Translations under genes and position numbers: made by a program
The notes under the pieces: model-generated
The model's input: the letters and a program-made list of their open reading frames with translations, nothing else
Databases searched by the model: none
Told to the model about the DNA's origin: nothing
Origin: a virus
DNA length: 52,050 bases
Virus record (IMG/VR): IMGVR_UViG_3300031749_000006
Location: 1 to 52,050 of that record
Strand: one strand, 5' to 3'
Shown: piece by piece, positions 1 through 7,561 of the stretch
Layout of the letters: every line of letters starts with the position of its first letter
How positions within the stretch are numbered: position 1 is the stretch's first letter

Positions 1-19
1 CAGTCAAACCGAACCGCTT

Positions 20-37
20 GCTTGCTCATCAGCAAGC
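20..37. other. Hairpin upstream of the first gene
   Basis: Perfect inverted repeat GCTTGCT-CATC-AGCAAGC, 7-bp stem and 4-nt loop, about 50 bp before the plus-strand ORF at 86. No T-run follows, so it is not a standard terminator for either strand. It could be an operator or the remnant of a terminator of a gene outside the window. Confidence 0.4.
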
Positions 38-85
38 AGAAGAAATCTCTTGCCTGCAGCTTGAAATGGCGAACATGAGAGCGGC

Positions 86-700
86 ATGAGAAGCGGCGGT
101 ATTCAGTTCAAGCTTGACCTGACCGATTTGCTGGCGCGGGCACGGCGGCAGGTGACCGGTCGCTTGGGTGATGTGACGCTCAATCTTCCGTTCATCAGTA
201 TCGCCGTAAGTCCGAGGGACACGGAGCGCCAATTCGCTCGGGAGATCGTAATCCGGCTTCGGGACCGCCGCGTGCTTTCGGCCTGGGAGTGTTGCGACAA
301 CTGCATCGACAACGCGTTGGCGTCACTTCGGGAAATTAGGAAGACACTCGTGGACAAGCAGGTGGAGCTTGCCGAGTTGCAGGATGGACCGCTCTATTTG
401 CTGCTCGATGCGATGGGGGCGGGCATTCGCCAGTTCATGACGTTCGAGGAGCTATTGCGCCGGGACACGGATGCACCGCGGCATCCGCGCTTTGGTGAGT
501 TTCGTCGGCCACCAGATACGCGGCAGGCCTATTTCGATGCTCTGGAGGTCCTGCGCGGACATCTCAGCCGTTGCCTTGGGCAAATCGCGACCATTGCCGG
601 CATGCCAGTGCCCAACGAGGGGCTGATCGCCAACTATCAGGGTCCTTGGCAGCTTGATGCGTACCAGGCGCTACCCGAACGCTTATTGCCGCCAAGCTAA
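86..700 (+). CDS. Hypothetical protein, 204 aa
   Basis: I do not recognise the family. The protein is soluble and mixed alpha/beta, with a cysteine pair ECCDNC near residue 69, a predicted helical stretch (about residues 80-100, rich in E, K and Q) and no signal peptide or membrane segment. It begins MRSGGIQFKLDL and ends before the convergent broken DUF6915 gene. It is the only plus-strand gene on the left flank, so it is probably an independent cargo gene of the island. No motif supports a function. Confidence 0.6.
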   Translation: MRSGGIQFKLDLTDLLARARRQVTGRLGDVTLNLPFISIAVSPRDTERQFAREIVIRLRDRRVLSAWECCDNCIDNALASLREIRKTLVDKQVELAELQDGPLYLLLDAMGAGIRQFMTFEELLRRDTDAPRHPRFGEFRRPPDTRQAYFDALEVLRGHLSRCLGQIATIAGMPVPNEGLIANYQGPWQLDAYQALPERLLPPS

Positions 701-709
701 CCGAGGTTG

Positions 710-1171
710 TTAAGTTTCCGAGATTCTCAACTTTCGAGTGAGCAGCAACCTGTCTCTGTGTCCAGTGCGGTCTGCGTCGCGTGATGCGTCGTCGACTTGG
801 GTAAGGGTTCGGGCAGACACCGCAAACGGATCGACGTCCCTCTGGACTGGCTGCGCGCGGCCCATCCACAGCTCGGGGCGGATGCGGCGTGCCCAGTCGG
901 CGAAGCTCGGGATGAAGCCGAGGTCCTCGCGGACGTGCTGCTCGCCGATCAACCGCACTGGCACGACACGCCCGCTCGAGACGGTGATGGTCGGCCCGAA
1001 GAACCGCTCCGCCATGAAGATGCCTTCGGCATGATGCCGCAGCGCCCGATGTCAAAAATCCGCTGTCAGCATCTTCGACTCGTCGAACCAGGAGTGCAGC
1101 CGCAGGTAGTCGTCCGCGGTCCCGCCCCAAAGGCGCGCCGAGGACAGGGCGTGATGATACGGGTGAGCCAT
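710..1171 (-). pseudogene. DUF6915-like gene interrupted by an in-frame TGA
   Basis: The minus strand encodes MAHPYHHALSSARLWGG from the ATG at 1171, then ...SKMLTADF, then a TGA stop (1054-1052, codon 40), and continues in the same frame with HRALRHHAEGIFMAERFFGP to 710. The two parts read as one small DUF6915-type protein of about 153 residues, a family common on alphaproteobacterial plasmids and islands. There is no length change, so a single substitution (for example CGA to TGA) explains the break. A short restart product from the ATG at 1015 (101 aa) is possible. It is the last gene of the ParB-DUF6878 cluster. A sequencing error cannot be excluded. Confidence 0.7.
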
Positions 1172-1182
1172 TATCGCCTCCA

Positions 1183-1572
1183 TCAGAATTCGTGTTCGGA
1201 GTAGGAGGTCGTCATCAGGCGCTCCTTGTATTCCAAACGGATGGTGCGCTCGCCGACATCGAAGACGAATTCGCCATAGGCGCCGTCTTCGTTCTCCCAG
1301 CCGTCATGCACCTCTTCGAGGAAGTCGTAGGCCAGCTTTTCGATCGCGTCGCGCACCGGCATGGTCTCGGTCTGCACGCCGCTTCCGTCCCAGAGCCGGG
1401 TGCGGATCTCGATGGTGCCGTCGGGCAATTCGGCGGCGGTTTCGTCTGGGGCCGTCGCGTCGATGCTCTCGATCTGTCCGGAGTCACCGGCGCCGTCGAA
1501 GTGAACGGTGACACGCTGGATGCCAGCGGCCCGCAGGACGGCGAACAGCGCGGTCTTGTTTAGCGGTGTCAC
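1183..1572 (-). CDS. DUF6878 family protein
   Basis: 129 residues, acidic, beginning MTPLNKTALFAVLRAAGI and containing VTVHFDGAGDSGQIESI and an acidic alpha/beta core (YDFLEEVHDGWENEDGAYGEFVFD). This matches DUF6878 proteins found beside parB and ardC on alphaproteobacterial plasmids and islands; their biochemical role is unknown. The start is a GTG at 1572, directly after the TAG of the 24-codon ORF (1575-1573), so translation is probably coupled. It lies downstream of the disrupted ParB-like gene and may have lost its original promoter or now depend on prophage read-through. Confidence 0.75.
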   Translation of the reverse strand: MTPLNKTALFAVLRAAGIQRVTVHFDGAGDSGQIESIDATAPDETAAELPDGTIEIRTRLWDGSGVQTETMPVRDAIEKLAYDFLEEVHDGWENEDGAYGEFVFDVGERTIRLEYKERLMTTSYSEHEF

Positions 1573-1647
1573 CTAGCGCGCCAACTGGACGCGCAGCCGG
1601 GCCTTGGCCTCGTACTGCGCGAAGGCATCGTGCGGGTTGTCGATCAT
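1573..1647 (-). CDS. 24-residue small ORF between parB and the DUF6878 gene
   Basis: The ATG at 1647 opens a 24-codon frame (MIDNPHDAFAQYEAKARLRV...) ending in TAG at 1573, immediately before the GTG start of the DUF6878 gene. GGATCACCCCC precedes the ATG, giving a GGA-type ribosome site. The exact stop/start adjacency favours a translated leader or very small protein. It is too short for homology, so coding status is inferred from position only. Confidence 0.4.
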   Translation of the reverse strand: MIDNPHDAFAQYEAKARLRVQLAR

Positions 1648-1686
1648 GGGGGTGATCCTTCGGGGTCCGGGAAAGCCGAAGCTCGG

Positions 1687-1715
1687 AAGGCCCGAGGCAG
1701 GGTGCCCCGGGCCTT
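1687..1715. other. Strong intergenic hairpin downstream of parB
   Basis: AAGGCCCG (1687-1694) pairs perfectly with CGGGCCTT (1708-1715), and the loop contains a second GGCA/TGCC pairing. It lies 7 bp after the parB stop codon on the minus strand. There is no U-tract, so it may be an mRNA-stabilising 3' hairpin or a leader structure for the small ORF and DUF6878 gene rather than an intrinsic terminator. Confidence 0.45.
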
Positions 1716-1721
1716 CGCCCG

Positions 1722-2657
1722 TCACTCAGCGGCGATGGCCTGCGGCACGGCGGGATCATCGGCGTCGATCAGGAACGCCGGCAGTGCGGTGATTGCGTCG
1801 GCGTCACCGTCGGCCGCGCCCTCGGCTTCATCGTCACTGGCCGCGGGAGGGACGGCCGCAGCCTCAGGCAACCCGGGCGTGCGGAGTGGGTCGGGCAGCC
1901 AGCCGGTACCGGCAAGCAGCCGTTCGGCCTCCTGCGCCATCTCCGGCTTCTTCAGGTGGTCGATCAGCTGCGCGGCGTGCTCGCCCTTCGCCTCGCGCAC
2001 CGCCTCCAGGATGCGGGCCTTCGGCACCCGGCCGAGATAGGTCTCGACGGTCGGCGCCCAGCCCGCCGCCGTCATGTCGAGACCGACTGCCTGCGCCAGC
2101 CGATCGGCGTCGGCCAGCGCGCCCGGACGGCGGTTCCAGGGTTCGTGCAGCGCATTGATCGTCAGCGCCGCGCAATGCGCGAACAGCGCCGCGCGCGTGT
2201 CGGTGTCGAACCCGACGAGCGCGCCCCAGAGCTCTCCGGACGTCGCCGGCAACTGCTTCACCCACGCCTCGTGCCGCACGTCGATGGCCCTGGCGGATGC
2301 CGTGTCGTTCAGTCCCGGAGCCTGCGTCCCGAACCCGGCGCTCTTGGCCTCGATCTCCAGGCATGTGTCGGCGGCGGAGCGATAGAACAGGCGGAGACAA
2401 AGCGCGTGGAGCACGGCGAGGAACGCCGTGTCCCAATCGTTCCCCAAGGCTTCCCGTAACGCGAGCGTCCGGTGCGCGGTGAGTTCCGTCATCAGCCGCT
2501 CGGGCAGCGGCTTCAGCCCCTCGTCCTCCTCGGGCACCTCGGCGGACGGCTCCGCGGTCGTGGTGGTGGTGGTCGAGCGCGCCTCCGTGGCGGAGGGGTC
2601 CCGACCGGTATCGAGTACGGAGCTGGCCGGCTCCGCTGCATGATCGGGATCGTCGGG
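1722..2657 (-). pseudogene. parB: ParB-like protein, C-terminal fragment cut off by prophage insertion
   Basis: This is the 3' part of the ParB-like gene whose 5' part lies at 40989-42178. From the junction it reads DDPDHAAEPASSVLD, then an acidic linker, LKPLPERLMTELTAHRTLAL and a long helical C-terminal domain with an acidic tail. These are the C-terminal features of the long (about 700 aa) ParB/Srx-type proteins of alphaproteobacterial plasmids. The open frame extends back to an ATG at 2696, but the first 15 codons (MSGRNSRKQRP...) lie in prophage DNA. Joining APD from the other fragment to DPDHA across one CCCGA copy restores one frame of about 706 codons. Confidence 0.9.
2653..2657. repeat. 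Target-site duplication, right copy
   Basis: TCGGG on the plus strand (CCCGA in the parB direction) directly abuts the prophage terminus TGTAGCC. The identical 5 bp sit at 40989-40993 at the other end. A 5-bp duplication is the established product of Mu transposition. Confidence 0.9.
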
Positions 2658-2710
2658 TGTAGCCGGCCGCTGTTTTCTGGAATTCCTGCCACTCATTTCT
2701 GGAAAAATGA
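2658..2710 (-). repeat. Prophage right end with two transposase-site repeats
   Basis: Starting 12 nt in from the terminal TGT is CTGTTTTCTGGA (2670-2681), followed exactly 22 bp later by a second TTTCTGGAA-type repeat (ATTTCTGGAA at 2695-2704 against TTTTCTGGAA at 2673-2682). The left end carries CTGTAATCTGGA at the same 12-nt offset. Mu ends carry 22-bp transposase-binding sites in tandem, so these fit R1 and R2. The binding assignment is inferred from position and repetition. Confidence 0.7.
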
Positions 2711-2788
2711 GTTTTTGGGCAATTCCCTAACCTAGGGCGGTAACAAAGCGCACCCTAAGACGTCTCCAGAGACCCTCTGAAAGGCTCC
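2711..2788. other. Noncoding right-end segment
   Basis: No gene. It holds CCCTA-ACC-TAGGG (2725-2737), a short inverted repeat, and CCCTAAGA (2753-2760), related to TCCTAAGAG copies at the left end and at the prophage centre. The first could act as a terminator-like or binding element behind the last fibre gene. No function can be shown. Confidence 0.35.
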
Positions 2789-3097
2789 TTACAGAAGCGG
2801 AGCACCTTCAGCCGCTACGTCATCTGTATCGGGTGGAGGGGGTTCGACGTAAAGGGCGACAGGCACTTGCCATCCCCATACGCGCAATACGATCTGGCCT
2901 CCCCGATTGAGCATCTCGAGTTCAGCCGGCGTCGGCTCCCACGCTGATTCACAGAACTGAACGGCCGCTTTTCCCTCAAGCGCACGCGGGGGGAATACGC
3001 GTATTGGCAGCGCGCCGCACTCCCCCTCTCGCGCAGGATTCCACCCATGAGGCGCTCCTGGTGCAGCATTCCACCCGGCGATTACTTTCTTGAGCAC
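2789..3097 (-). CDS. Hypothetical phage protein, 102 aa, last gene before the right end
   Basis: The protein reads MLKKVIAGWNAAPGAPHGWN... with a tryptophan-rich middle (FCESAWEPTPAELEMLNRGG) and a proline/aspartate tail. The TPAELEMLNRGG segment resembles small proteins encoded beside phage fibre genes. It lies 23 bp after the preceding fibre-cassette gene and is the terminal gene of the late operon. No membrane segment or signal. Function unknown. Confidence 0.65.
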   Translation of the reverse strand: MLKKVIAGWNAAPGAPHGWNPAREGECGALPIRVFPPRALEGKAAVQFCESAWEPTPAELEMLNRGGQIVLRVWGWQVPVALYVEPPPPDTDDVAAEGAPLL

Positions 3098-3120
3098 GCT
3101 GGCCCTCCTACTTTCTCACC

Positions 3121-3669
3121 TCAGGCGGTAGGCCAGGTGCCCTTGGAGTTATCGAGATCGAGGGCCGCGATGCTGGCAGCGGTTGCTGTCGAGGCCATGA
3201 TCTGCGCCGTGAGATCAGCGGCGTGGAATTCATTGTCGGCCACGTAGTCACCTACGGCCGTTCCGAAAGCGACCATGTCCTGCGCGGTCGCAATGGGCAC
3301 GCCGGGATTGCCAAGCGCAAACGGCGGCCATGTGCGCGAGGTCCAAGTCACGGCGCTCCGGGCGGCGAGAATGTTTTCGGCCATGTTCGCGACGCGATCG
3401 ATCTTGCCTTGCGCGGCGTCGTCGCAGGCGACAAGAACGCCGCCGTATATGAACCCGGCCGCGATACGGGCCGCCAGCGTCGCGGCGACGGTCGCGAGGG
3501 CTTGCTGCTGGATTGCAGGGAGCGGATTATATGCTGCTGCGAGCGATTGCGCCTTGGCGAGATCGGACACGTAGAGCGTCGTGCCGATATAGCGTGGTGA
3601 CAGCCTAGCGGCAGACAGGGCGCTAAGCAACCCCGGCTGATCCACGTAATTTAAATACGCAGCGCTCAT
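3121..3669 (-). CDS. Putative tail-fibre-cassette protein, 182 aa
   Basis: Alanine-rich alpha-helical protein (MSAAYLNYVDQPGLLSALSA...). Its C-terminal part, IATAQDMVAFGTAVGDYVADNEFHAADL..., resembles the helical DUF4376-type domains attached to phage tail-fibre accessory proteins. Its ATG overlaps the stop of the upstream gene by ATGA, indicating coupled translation. It probably belongs with the receptor-binding apparatus, but no fold is certain. Confidence 0.55.
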   Translation of the reverse strand: MSAAYLNYVDQPGLLSALSAARLSPRYIGTTLYVSDLAKAQSLAAAYNPLPAIQQQALATVAATLAARIAAGFIYGGVLVACDDAAQGKIDRVANMAENILAARSAVTWTSRTWPPFALGNPGVPIATAQDMVAFGTAVGDYVADNEFHAADLTAQIMASTATAASIAALDLDNSKGTWPTA

Positions 3670-4397
3670 CGTTCAGCAACTATGATCGGGCGAGAGCCCT
3701 GCGTCTGATAGCTATTTTGCCCGGAAAACGTTGAATTCGCGGGAGGCGTCGTCGGCATCGCGCCGTATGACACTCCAGTCTGCGAGCTGATCAGAACTGG
3801 ATATTGATAGTATAGGCCCGTGGGGCCGCCGTAAAACGCTGCGGGCACGACTCCACCTCCGGAGGGTTGTGCGTTCTCAACAAGCAAATCAGGTGCAGTT
3901 GTTCCAATGAGAAGATCGAAAATATAAGCACCCGGAGAAAGGGTGCCTGAGACAGTATTTGTTCCGAACGCGGGGGTGCTTGCGGCGGTAGGCGAAAGGT
4001 CGCCGCTATCGTATAGCAGGGATCCGGCTTCTCCTGTTGTGAGGAACGGATAGAGCCCCAGGCGACAAATCGCCCCGGAAACTCCGGTGTTTGGAAGCAC
4101 CCCCAGATATTTCGGCGTGAAGGGATATTTCCACGCCATCGCAAAGCGGATCAACGTTCCGCTCGCCCACGTATTGCTGACGCTGCCCGACCACAATGTA
4201 TCATTGATGATGAAGGGCGATCCCGCGACCGCGTAGCCATAGGGCGCACCCGGAGCCGCGGCTGGCAGCATCGAGTTGTCCAGCAGTCCTCCGGACCCCA
4301 GGATCGGCACCTTCCCCGCATCCGCCGCGCCTGCGCTCGCGGCGACCCCCGCCAGCGCCTGGAGGCGCCCCGCAACAAGCTGAAGGATCGAGGCCAT
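3666..4397 (-). CDS. Putative receptor-binding or tail-fibre protein, 243 aa
   Basis: The N-terminus MASILQLVAGRLQALAGVAA...GGLLDNSMLP shares a pattern (hydrophobic helix, then a small/acidic linker, then hydrophobic-DxxML) with the next gene at 4407-4913, suggesting a common attachment module. The remainder is beta-rich and Gly/Thr/Ser-rich (AYIFDLLIGTTAPDLLVENAQ), as in phage distal tail proteins. Position at the end of the tail operon supports a host-recognition role. GC is visibly lower than in the structural genes before it, consistent with exchange of receptor genes. Exact function unproven. Confidence 0.55.
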   Translation of the reverse strand: MASILQLVAGRLQALAGVAASAGAADAGKVPILGSGGLLDNSMLPAAAPGAPYGYAVAGSPFIINDTLWSGSVSNTWASGTLIRFAMAWKYPFTPKYLGVLPNTGVSGAICRLGLYPFLTTGEAGSLLYDSGDLSPTAASTPAFGTNTVSGTLSPGAYIFDLLIGTTAPDLLVENAQPSGGGVVPAAFYGGPTGLYYQYPVLISSQTGVSYGAMPTTPPANSTFSGQNSYQTQGSRPIIVAER

Positions 4398-4406
4398 TCT
4401 ACCGCC

Positions 4407-4913
4407 TCAGTTCGTGATCGGGTCCGACGGCCGGAACATGACCGAGGTCGCGGAGAGTGCGGTCCCCACCATCTGGGTGATCGAGCCCGCCGCGGTAGGC
4501 GCCGCAGACACCAGGCCACCCACGGTCCCCAGAAACTGATACGCGCCCGGCGTGAGGCCGCTCAGCCCGGTCACGACGCCCTGGAGCGTAATGGTGCCGG
4601 TCGCGCCGCTGGCGATCGCCGCCAGCGCGAAGCCGGTGGCTTCTTTACCAGCCGCGGTGTTGTCGGCGTTGCGCACGCTCACCGTTCCGGCGTTGTTGTA
4701 GACGTTGACGATCGCCCCGGCCGAGATGGCCTCGCTCGCCGTTGCCGAGATCGATGCTTCGCCGGAGGCCGCGCCCAGCATGGTGGCGTCGATCTGCCCG
4801 GCGGAGTTGAGTGCCACGATGTCGCCGGCCGAGGCCGAGCCGGCCGACGACTGGACCGGAGAGAGTTGCTGGATGCGCCCGCTGACGAGCGCGAGGAATT
4901 TCTGAAGAGCCAC
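4407..4913 (-). CDS. Putative fibre or surface-decoration protein, 168 aa
   Basis: It begins MALQKFLALVSGRIQQLSPV and contains IDATMLG after a short linker, a pattern repeated in the neighbouring gene at 3666-4397. The rest is beta-rich with many Ala, Gly and Thr residues (ISAGAIVNVYNNAGTVSVRN, GATGTITLQGVVTGLSGL), like trimeric phage spike or decoration proteins. Encoded in the distal tail cassette. Specific role unknown. Confidence 0.55.
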   Translation of the reverse strand: MALQKFLALVSGRIQQLSPVQSSAGSASAGDIVALNSAGQIDATMLGAASGEASISATASEAISAGAIVNVYNNAGTVSVRNADNTAAGKEATGFALAAIASGATGTITLQGVVTGLSGLTPGAYQFLGTVGGLVSAAPTAAGSITQMVGTALSATSVMFRPSDPITN

Positions 4914-4921
4914 GATTCACC

Positions 4922-5377
4922 TCACAGGATTATGGGATCGCCGAGGGCGATCACGAGAGTCGTCGCGTCCTGAGCGACGCCGACGATTTGCAGGAAACCG
5001 GCCGCCGGGGGCGTTTGTGTCAGCACCCCCGCAGGCCCGACATACACGGGGGCACCAGGCGTCCAGGCCCATCCGCCGAATTCCATCTGCCCGGCCGCCT
5101 GGACCTCGAGCGAGCCGCCGGCGATGGCTGCCGTGGCCGCAATCCCCATCACCGCGCCGGCGATCGCCACCGTCCCCGAATCAGCCGGCACCACGCCGCC
5201 GCTAGATGCCGCGACGGCCAGCTGTCCGCTGATCGTGACGGCGGCCGTCGCGAGAAAGACATCCGCGCCAGTCCCGGCGCCGGCCGACGGCGGTACCGGT
5301 ACCGGCCCGCGCACCACTTCCGTCGAGGGGATGAGGACGTCCTGGGTGATCGTGATACTGGCGGGGAAAGCGACCAT
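4922..5377 (-). CDS. Hypothetical beta-rich structural protein, 151 aa
   Basis: An Ala/Gly/Val/Thr-rich sequence with no membrane-length charged boundary. The C-terminus PVYVGPAGVLTQTPPAAGFLQ...VIALGDPIIL resembles the repeat-like ends of phage fibre and capsid-decoration proteins, and parallels SVMFRPSDPIT at the end of the next gene. Its start overlaps the stop of the upstream gene at 5377 (TGATG type). Likely part of the distal tail. Confidence 0.55.
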   Translation of the reverse strand: MVAFPASITITQDVLIPSTEVVRGPVPVPPSAGAGTGADVFLATAAVTISGQLAVAASSGGVVPADSGTVAIAGAVMGIAATAAIAGGSLEVQAAGQMEFGGWAWTPGAPVYVGPAGVLTQTPPAAGFLQIVGVAQDATTLVIALGDPIIL

Positions 5378-5793
5378 CAGCCCACCGGTGCGAAAGGTGA
5401 CGGCGCCGGCGGCGGCGCACCGGCATCGCCGACGGGATCATAGGTCGCACCCGGCGGCGAGAGCTCGGTCACCGGCCGCTCGACGCGGATCCCGAACGCT
5501 TCGCTGATCGAGGCGGTGCCATCGGGATCCGTGACCACGATATCGCCGCGCAGAAGGCCGAGCGGCCATGCGGCCGTGCTCGGCACATACACGCTCGCGG
5601 CGCCGGCGACGGTCGACGCCTGCGGCTGCAGCACCTGCACCAGGTTGTCGCGCGCATCCCGCACGGTCCCCCCGAGCACCACGGTCGTCAGGTCGAACGC
5701 GCTCCCGTCCGCATTGGCGAACACGACATTGAGGCTGAGCGGCATCCCACGCTTGATGCGTACGTCCGTCACCAGGCGCCTTTCAGCAGCCAT
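5377..5793 (-). CDS. Hypothetical tail-cassette protein, 138 aa
   Basis: Start chosen at MAAERRLVTDVRIKRGMPL (5793), which overlaps the end of the preceding membrane protein gene by about 25 nt; the longer open frame upstream is a shadow. The protein has an immunoglobulin-like look (alternating beta strands, DLTTVVLGGTVRDARDNLVQ, DIVVTDPDGTASISEAF) and a proline-rich tail. Similar small beta proteins sit near fibre genes of tailed phages. Function unknown. Confidence 0.55.
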   Translation of the reverse strand: MAAERRLVTDVRIKRGMPLSLNVVFANADGSAFDLTTVVLGGTVRDARDNLVQVLQPQASTVAGAASVYVPSTAAWPLGLLRGDIVVTDPDGTASISEAFGIRVERPVTELSPPGATYDPVGDAGAPPPAPSPFAPVG

Positions 5794-6122
5794 AAAGCCG
5801 CGATCCAGAGACCTTTCAGAAGGAGCACGAGTACGAGCGCCACGATGGGCGGACCGAACACCAGGCAGAGCGCCGCGCGCACCTTGTTCATCGGTTTCAT
5901 CGGCACGCCGCCGGCGAGCTGGTTGGCGCAGTGGTTCCGCTGGATGAGCACCGAGAAGATCGCGCACGCCAGGTGCGCGAGGAACGCGCCGTGCCGGCTT
6001 TCCATCTCGGCGTAGAGTGACACCGTCTCGCCGCGAGGCGCGCCGATCGCGGCCGCCTCGGTGCGATCCAGCGCCACGAAGTCGGCCTCGAGAACCGCCC
6101 AGATGTCGCTCCAGTAGCTCAC
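5769..6122 (-). CDS. Small protein with a C-terminal membrane segment, 117 aa
   Basis: Start taken as the GTG at 6122, which overlaps the previous stop (GTGA); it reads VSYWSDIWAVLEADFVALDR. The C-terminus holds one long or two adjacent hydrophobic segments (LCLVFGPPIVALVLVLLLKG, then LWIAALWLLKGAW), preceded by basic residues. The N-terminal half is soluble. A membrane protein inside a fibre cassette is unusual. It could be a phage entry, exclusion or holin-like factor, none of which can be shown. Confidence 0.55.
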   Translation of the reverse strand: MSYWSDIWAVLEADFVALDRTEAAAIGAPRGETVSLYAEMESRHGAFLAHLACAIFSVLIQRNHCANQLAGGVPMKPMNKVRAALCLVFGPPIVALVLVLLLKGLWIAALWLLKGAW

Positions 6123-6631
6123 GGAATGGTTCCGAAATTCGACGCGGTCGGCAGCGCGGTGGCGATGCCGGCGATGCAATCTTCCAGCAGGGTCAGATAG
6201 TCGCCGAGCGTCTGATACAGCGCCTCGAATTGGGCCGGTGTCAGCGTATGAGGCTTACCGTCGATATCGGCGACGGTGATTGTGGGCGCCTTGTTCGGGA
6301 AGGTTCCGAATTTGTCGTAATATTGCAGGAGAGAGGCGAACCGAAGCTGCGTCGTGGCGGTCAGCTGGAACGTGCCGAGAGCGCCGTTCGCGGTGCTGGT
6401 GATGGCGAGACCGGCGCCGATGGCGCCGGCGGCTTGTTGAGCGAGCGTGGGTGCGGGCGCGACAGGCGCGACGAGGGCACCCTTGACATAGGACCATCCA
6501 GCGATGTCATGCGGTAGCTGGGCGTAAATCGAGGCCGGGACGCTGACCGCGCCGGTCGGGGCACCTGAAGCTGGGCCACTATATGCAGCACTAATGAGGC
6601 CAGCGGAATCGGTAACGAGGTATGTGGGCAT
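6119..6631 (-). CDS. Tail-fibre-associated protein with a DUF4376-like C-terminal region, 170 aa
   Basis: The N-terminal half (MPTYLVTDSAGLISAAYSGP, with WSYVKGALVAP) resembles small fibre-assembly proteins. The C-terminal half (LAITSTANGALGTFQLTATT, then TLTPAQFEALYQTLGDYLTL) has the layout of DUF4376 domains attached to phage tail-fibre assembly proteins. It starts by TGATG overlap with the fibre gene at 6631. Probably a chaperone or tip adaptor for that fibre. Confidence 0.6.
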   Translation of the reverse strand: MPTYLVTDSAGLISAAYSGPASGAPTGAVSVPASIYAQLPHDIAGWSYVKGALVAPVAPAPTLAQQAAGAIGAGLAITSTANGALGTFQLTATTQLRFASLLQYYDKFGTFPNKAPTITVADIDGKPHTLTPAQFEALYQTLGDYLTLLEDCIAGIATALPTASNFGTIP

Positions 6632-7557
6632 CAGGCGTTCCTCACTCGAAGATCAAGATGCGCAGAGTTCATTGCCATTTGGCCTGAACTGCCCCCACCT
6701 CCGGCAACCGCGACTGCAAGAGTAAACGTCACAGTAGTGCCGGGCGCATAGACTGTTGGCATGACGAAACTGCTTTCGACCCCACAACTGAGGCTGGCAT
6801 TTGTGAAGATGAGCCAATTAGTGCCATCTTCTGTCGTGGTACCATCTGATAGATGCAGTAGAAAATTTTGTTGCATGGCGGCGGTCGCACCGCCGATAAG
6901 CCAGCCATGCCCGTCCACGACAAAGCCATCCGTTTCGCTGTAACTTGGGAAGGTAACGGACTGCGTGACTAGCGTATAAGTCGAGTTGTTCGCCGTCGTG
7001 GTGCTTTGCGCGACCGTCTGCTGATAAAGCTCGCCTTGATGCGGCTTTGCCTCGTTCCACAAATAATGCCACGCAGCGCCCCCATCGTTGATGACGGCAC
7101 ATACTTGGCCCGGCAGCAAAACGTCCGTTAGAAGGTCGGCCGCATCGCCCGAAGCTGGCGCAATCGTCAGGGACGCCGTCCCCTGATTGGAAATCACGAT
7201 GGGGGCCGAATATGCAGCGGCTGCATTCGCCGCAGGAAGCGTGAAGGTCGCTGCGGATGCGCCGATAAAGAATACGATTGCGTTGGCGTGAGCGACTGTC
7301 AGCGTCGCTGAAGACGAATAACCCGCAGAGCCTCCGACAAACCCTACTTTACGGATGGCTTGAAGTACCTGCGTCTGGTCCGTCTCGCTCGGCGTGAGAC
7401 CGGCACCTTCCACCAGGTTGATGAGCTCATTGGTGACGTTGTTTGCCCACCGTGCCGTCCAATAAGTGCCCACCGGAATATTGAGCGCCGGGTTCGCGTC
7501 CTGGAACTGCGGAACGCCGTTGACAGTCACAGAGTAGGCGCCGTCGGTCCAATACAT
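6631..7557 (-). CDS. Tail fibre protein, 308 aa
   Basis: It starts at MYWTDGAYSVTVNGVPQFQD (7557). The N-terminal VGTYWTARWANNVTNELINL and TPSETDQTQVLQAIRK patterns are typical of Mu-like and P2-like tail-fibre N-termini that attach to the baseplate. The rest is beta-rich (AAYSAPIVISNQGTASLTIA) and ends in a Gly-rich, probably trimeric tip. It directly follows gp48, where Mu encodes its fibre gene S. Shorter than Mu S, so host recognition is probably shared with the downstream cassette. Confidence 0.75.
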   Translation of the reverse strand: MYWTDGAYSVTVNGVPQFQDANPALNIPVGTYWTARWANNVTNELINLVEGAGLTPSETDQTQVLQAIRKVGFVGGSAGYSSSATLTVAHANAIVFFIGASAATFTLPAANAAAAYSAPIVISNQGTASLTIAPASGDAADLLTDVLLPGQVCAVINDGGAAWHYLWNEAKPHQGELYQQTVAQSTTTANNSTYTLVTQSVTFPSYSETDGFVVDGHGWLIGGATAAMQQNFLLHLSDGTTTEDGTNWLIFTNASLSCGVESSFVMPTVYAPGTTVTFTLAVAVAGGGGSSGQMAMNSAHLDLRVRNA

Positions 7558-7561
7558 CAGA

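Noticed and set aside
1722-2645. Run of Thr codons (ACCACC repeats near 2560) as a microsatellite of interest
   Set aside because: A short Thr stretch in the flexible linker of the ParB-like protein is ordinary for such linkers.
2658-2696. ATG at 2696 as true start of the ParB C-terminal ORF
   Set aside because: The start and first 15 codons come from the prophage right end; no ribosome site is seen and the product would be a chance fusion.
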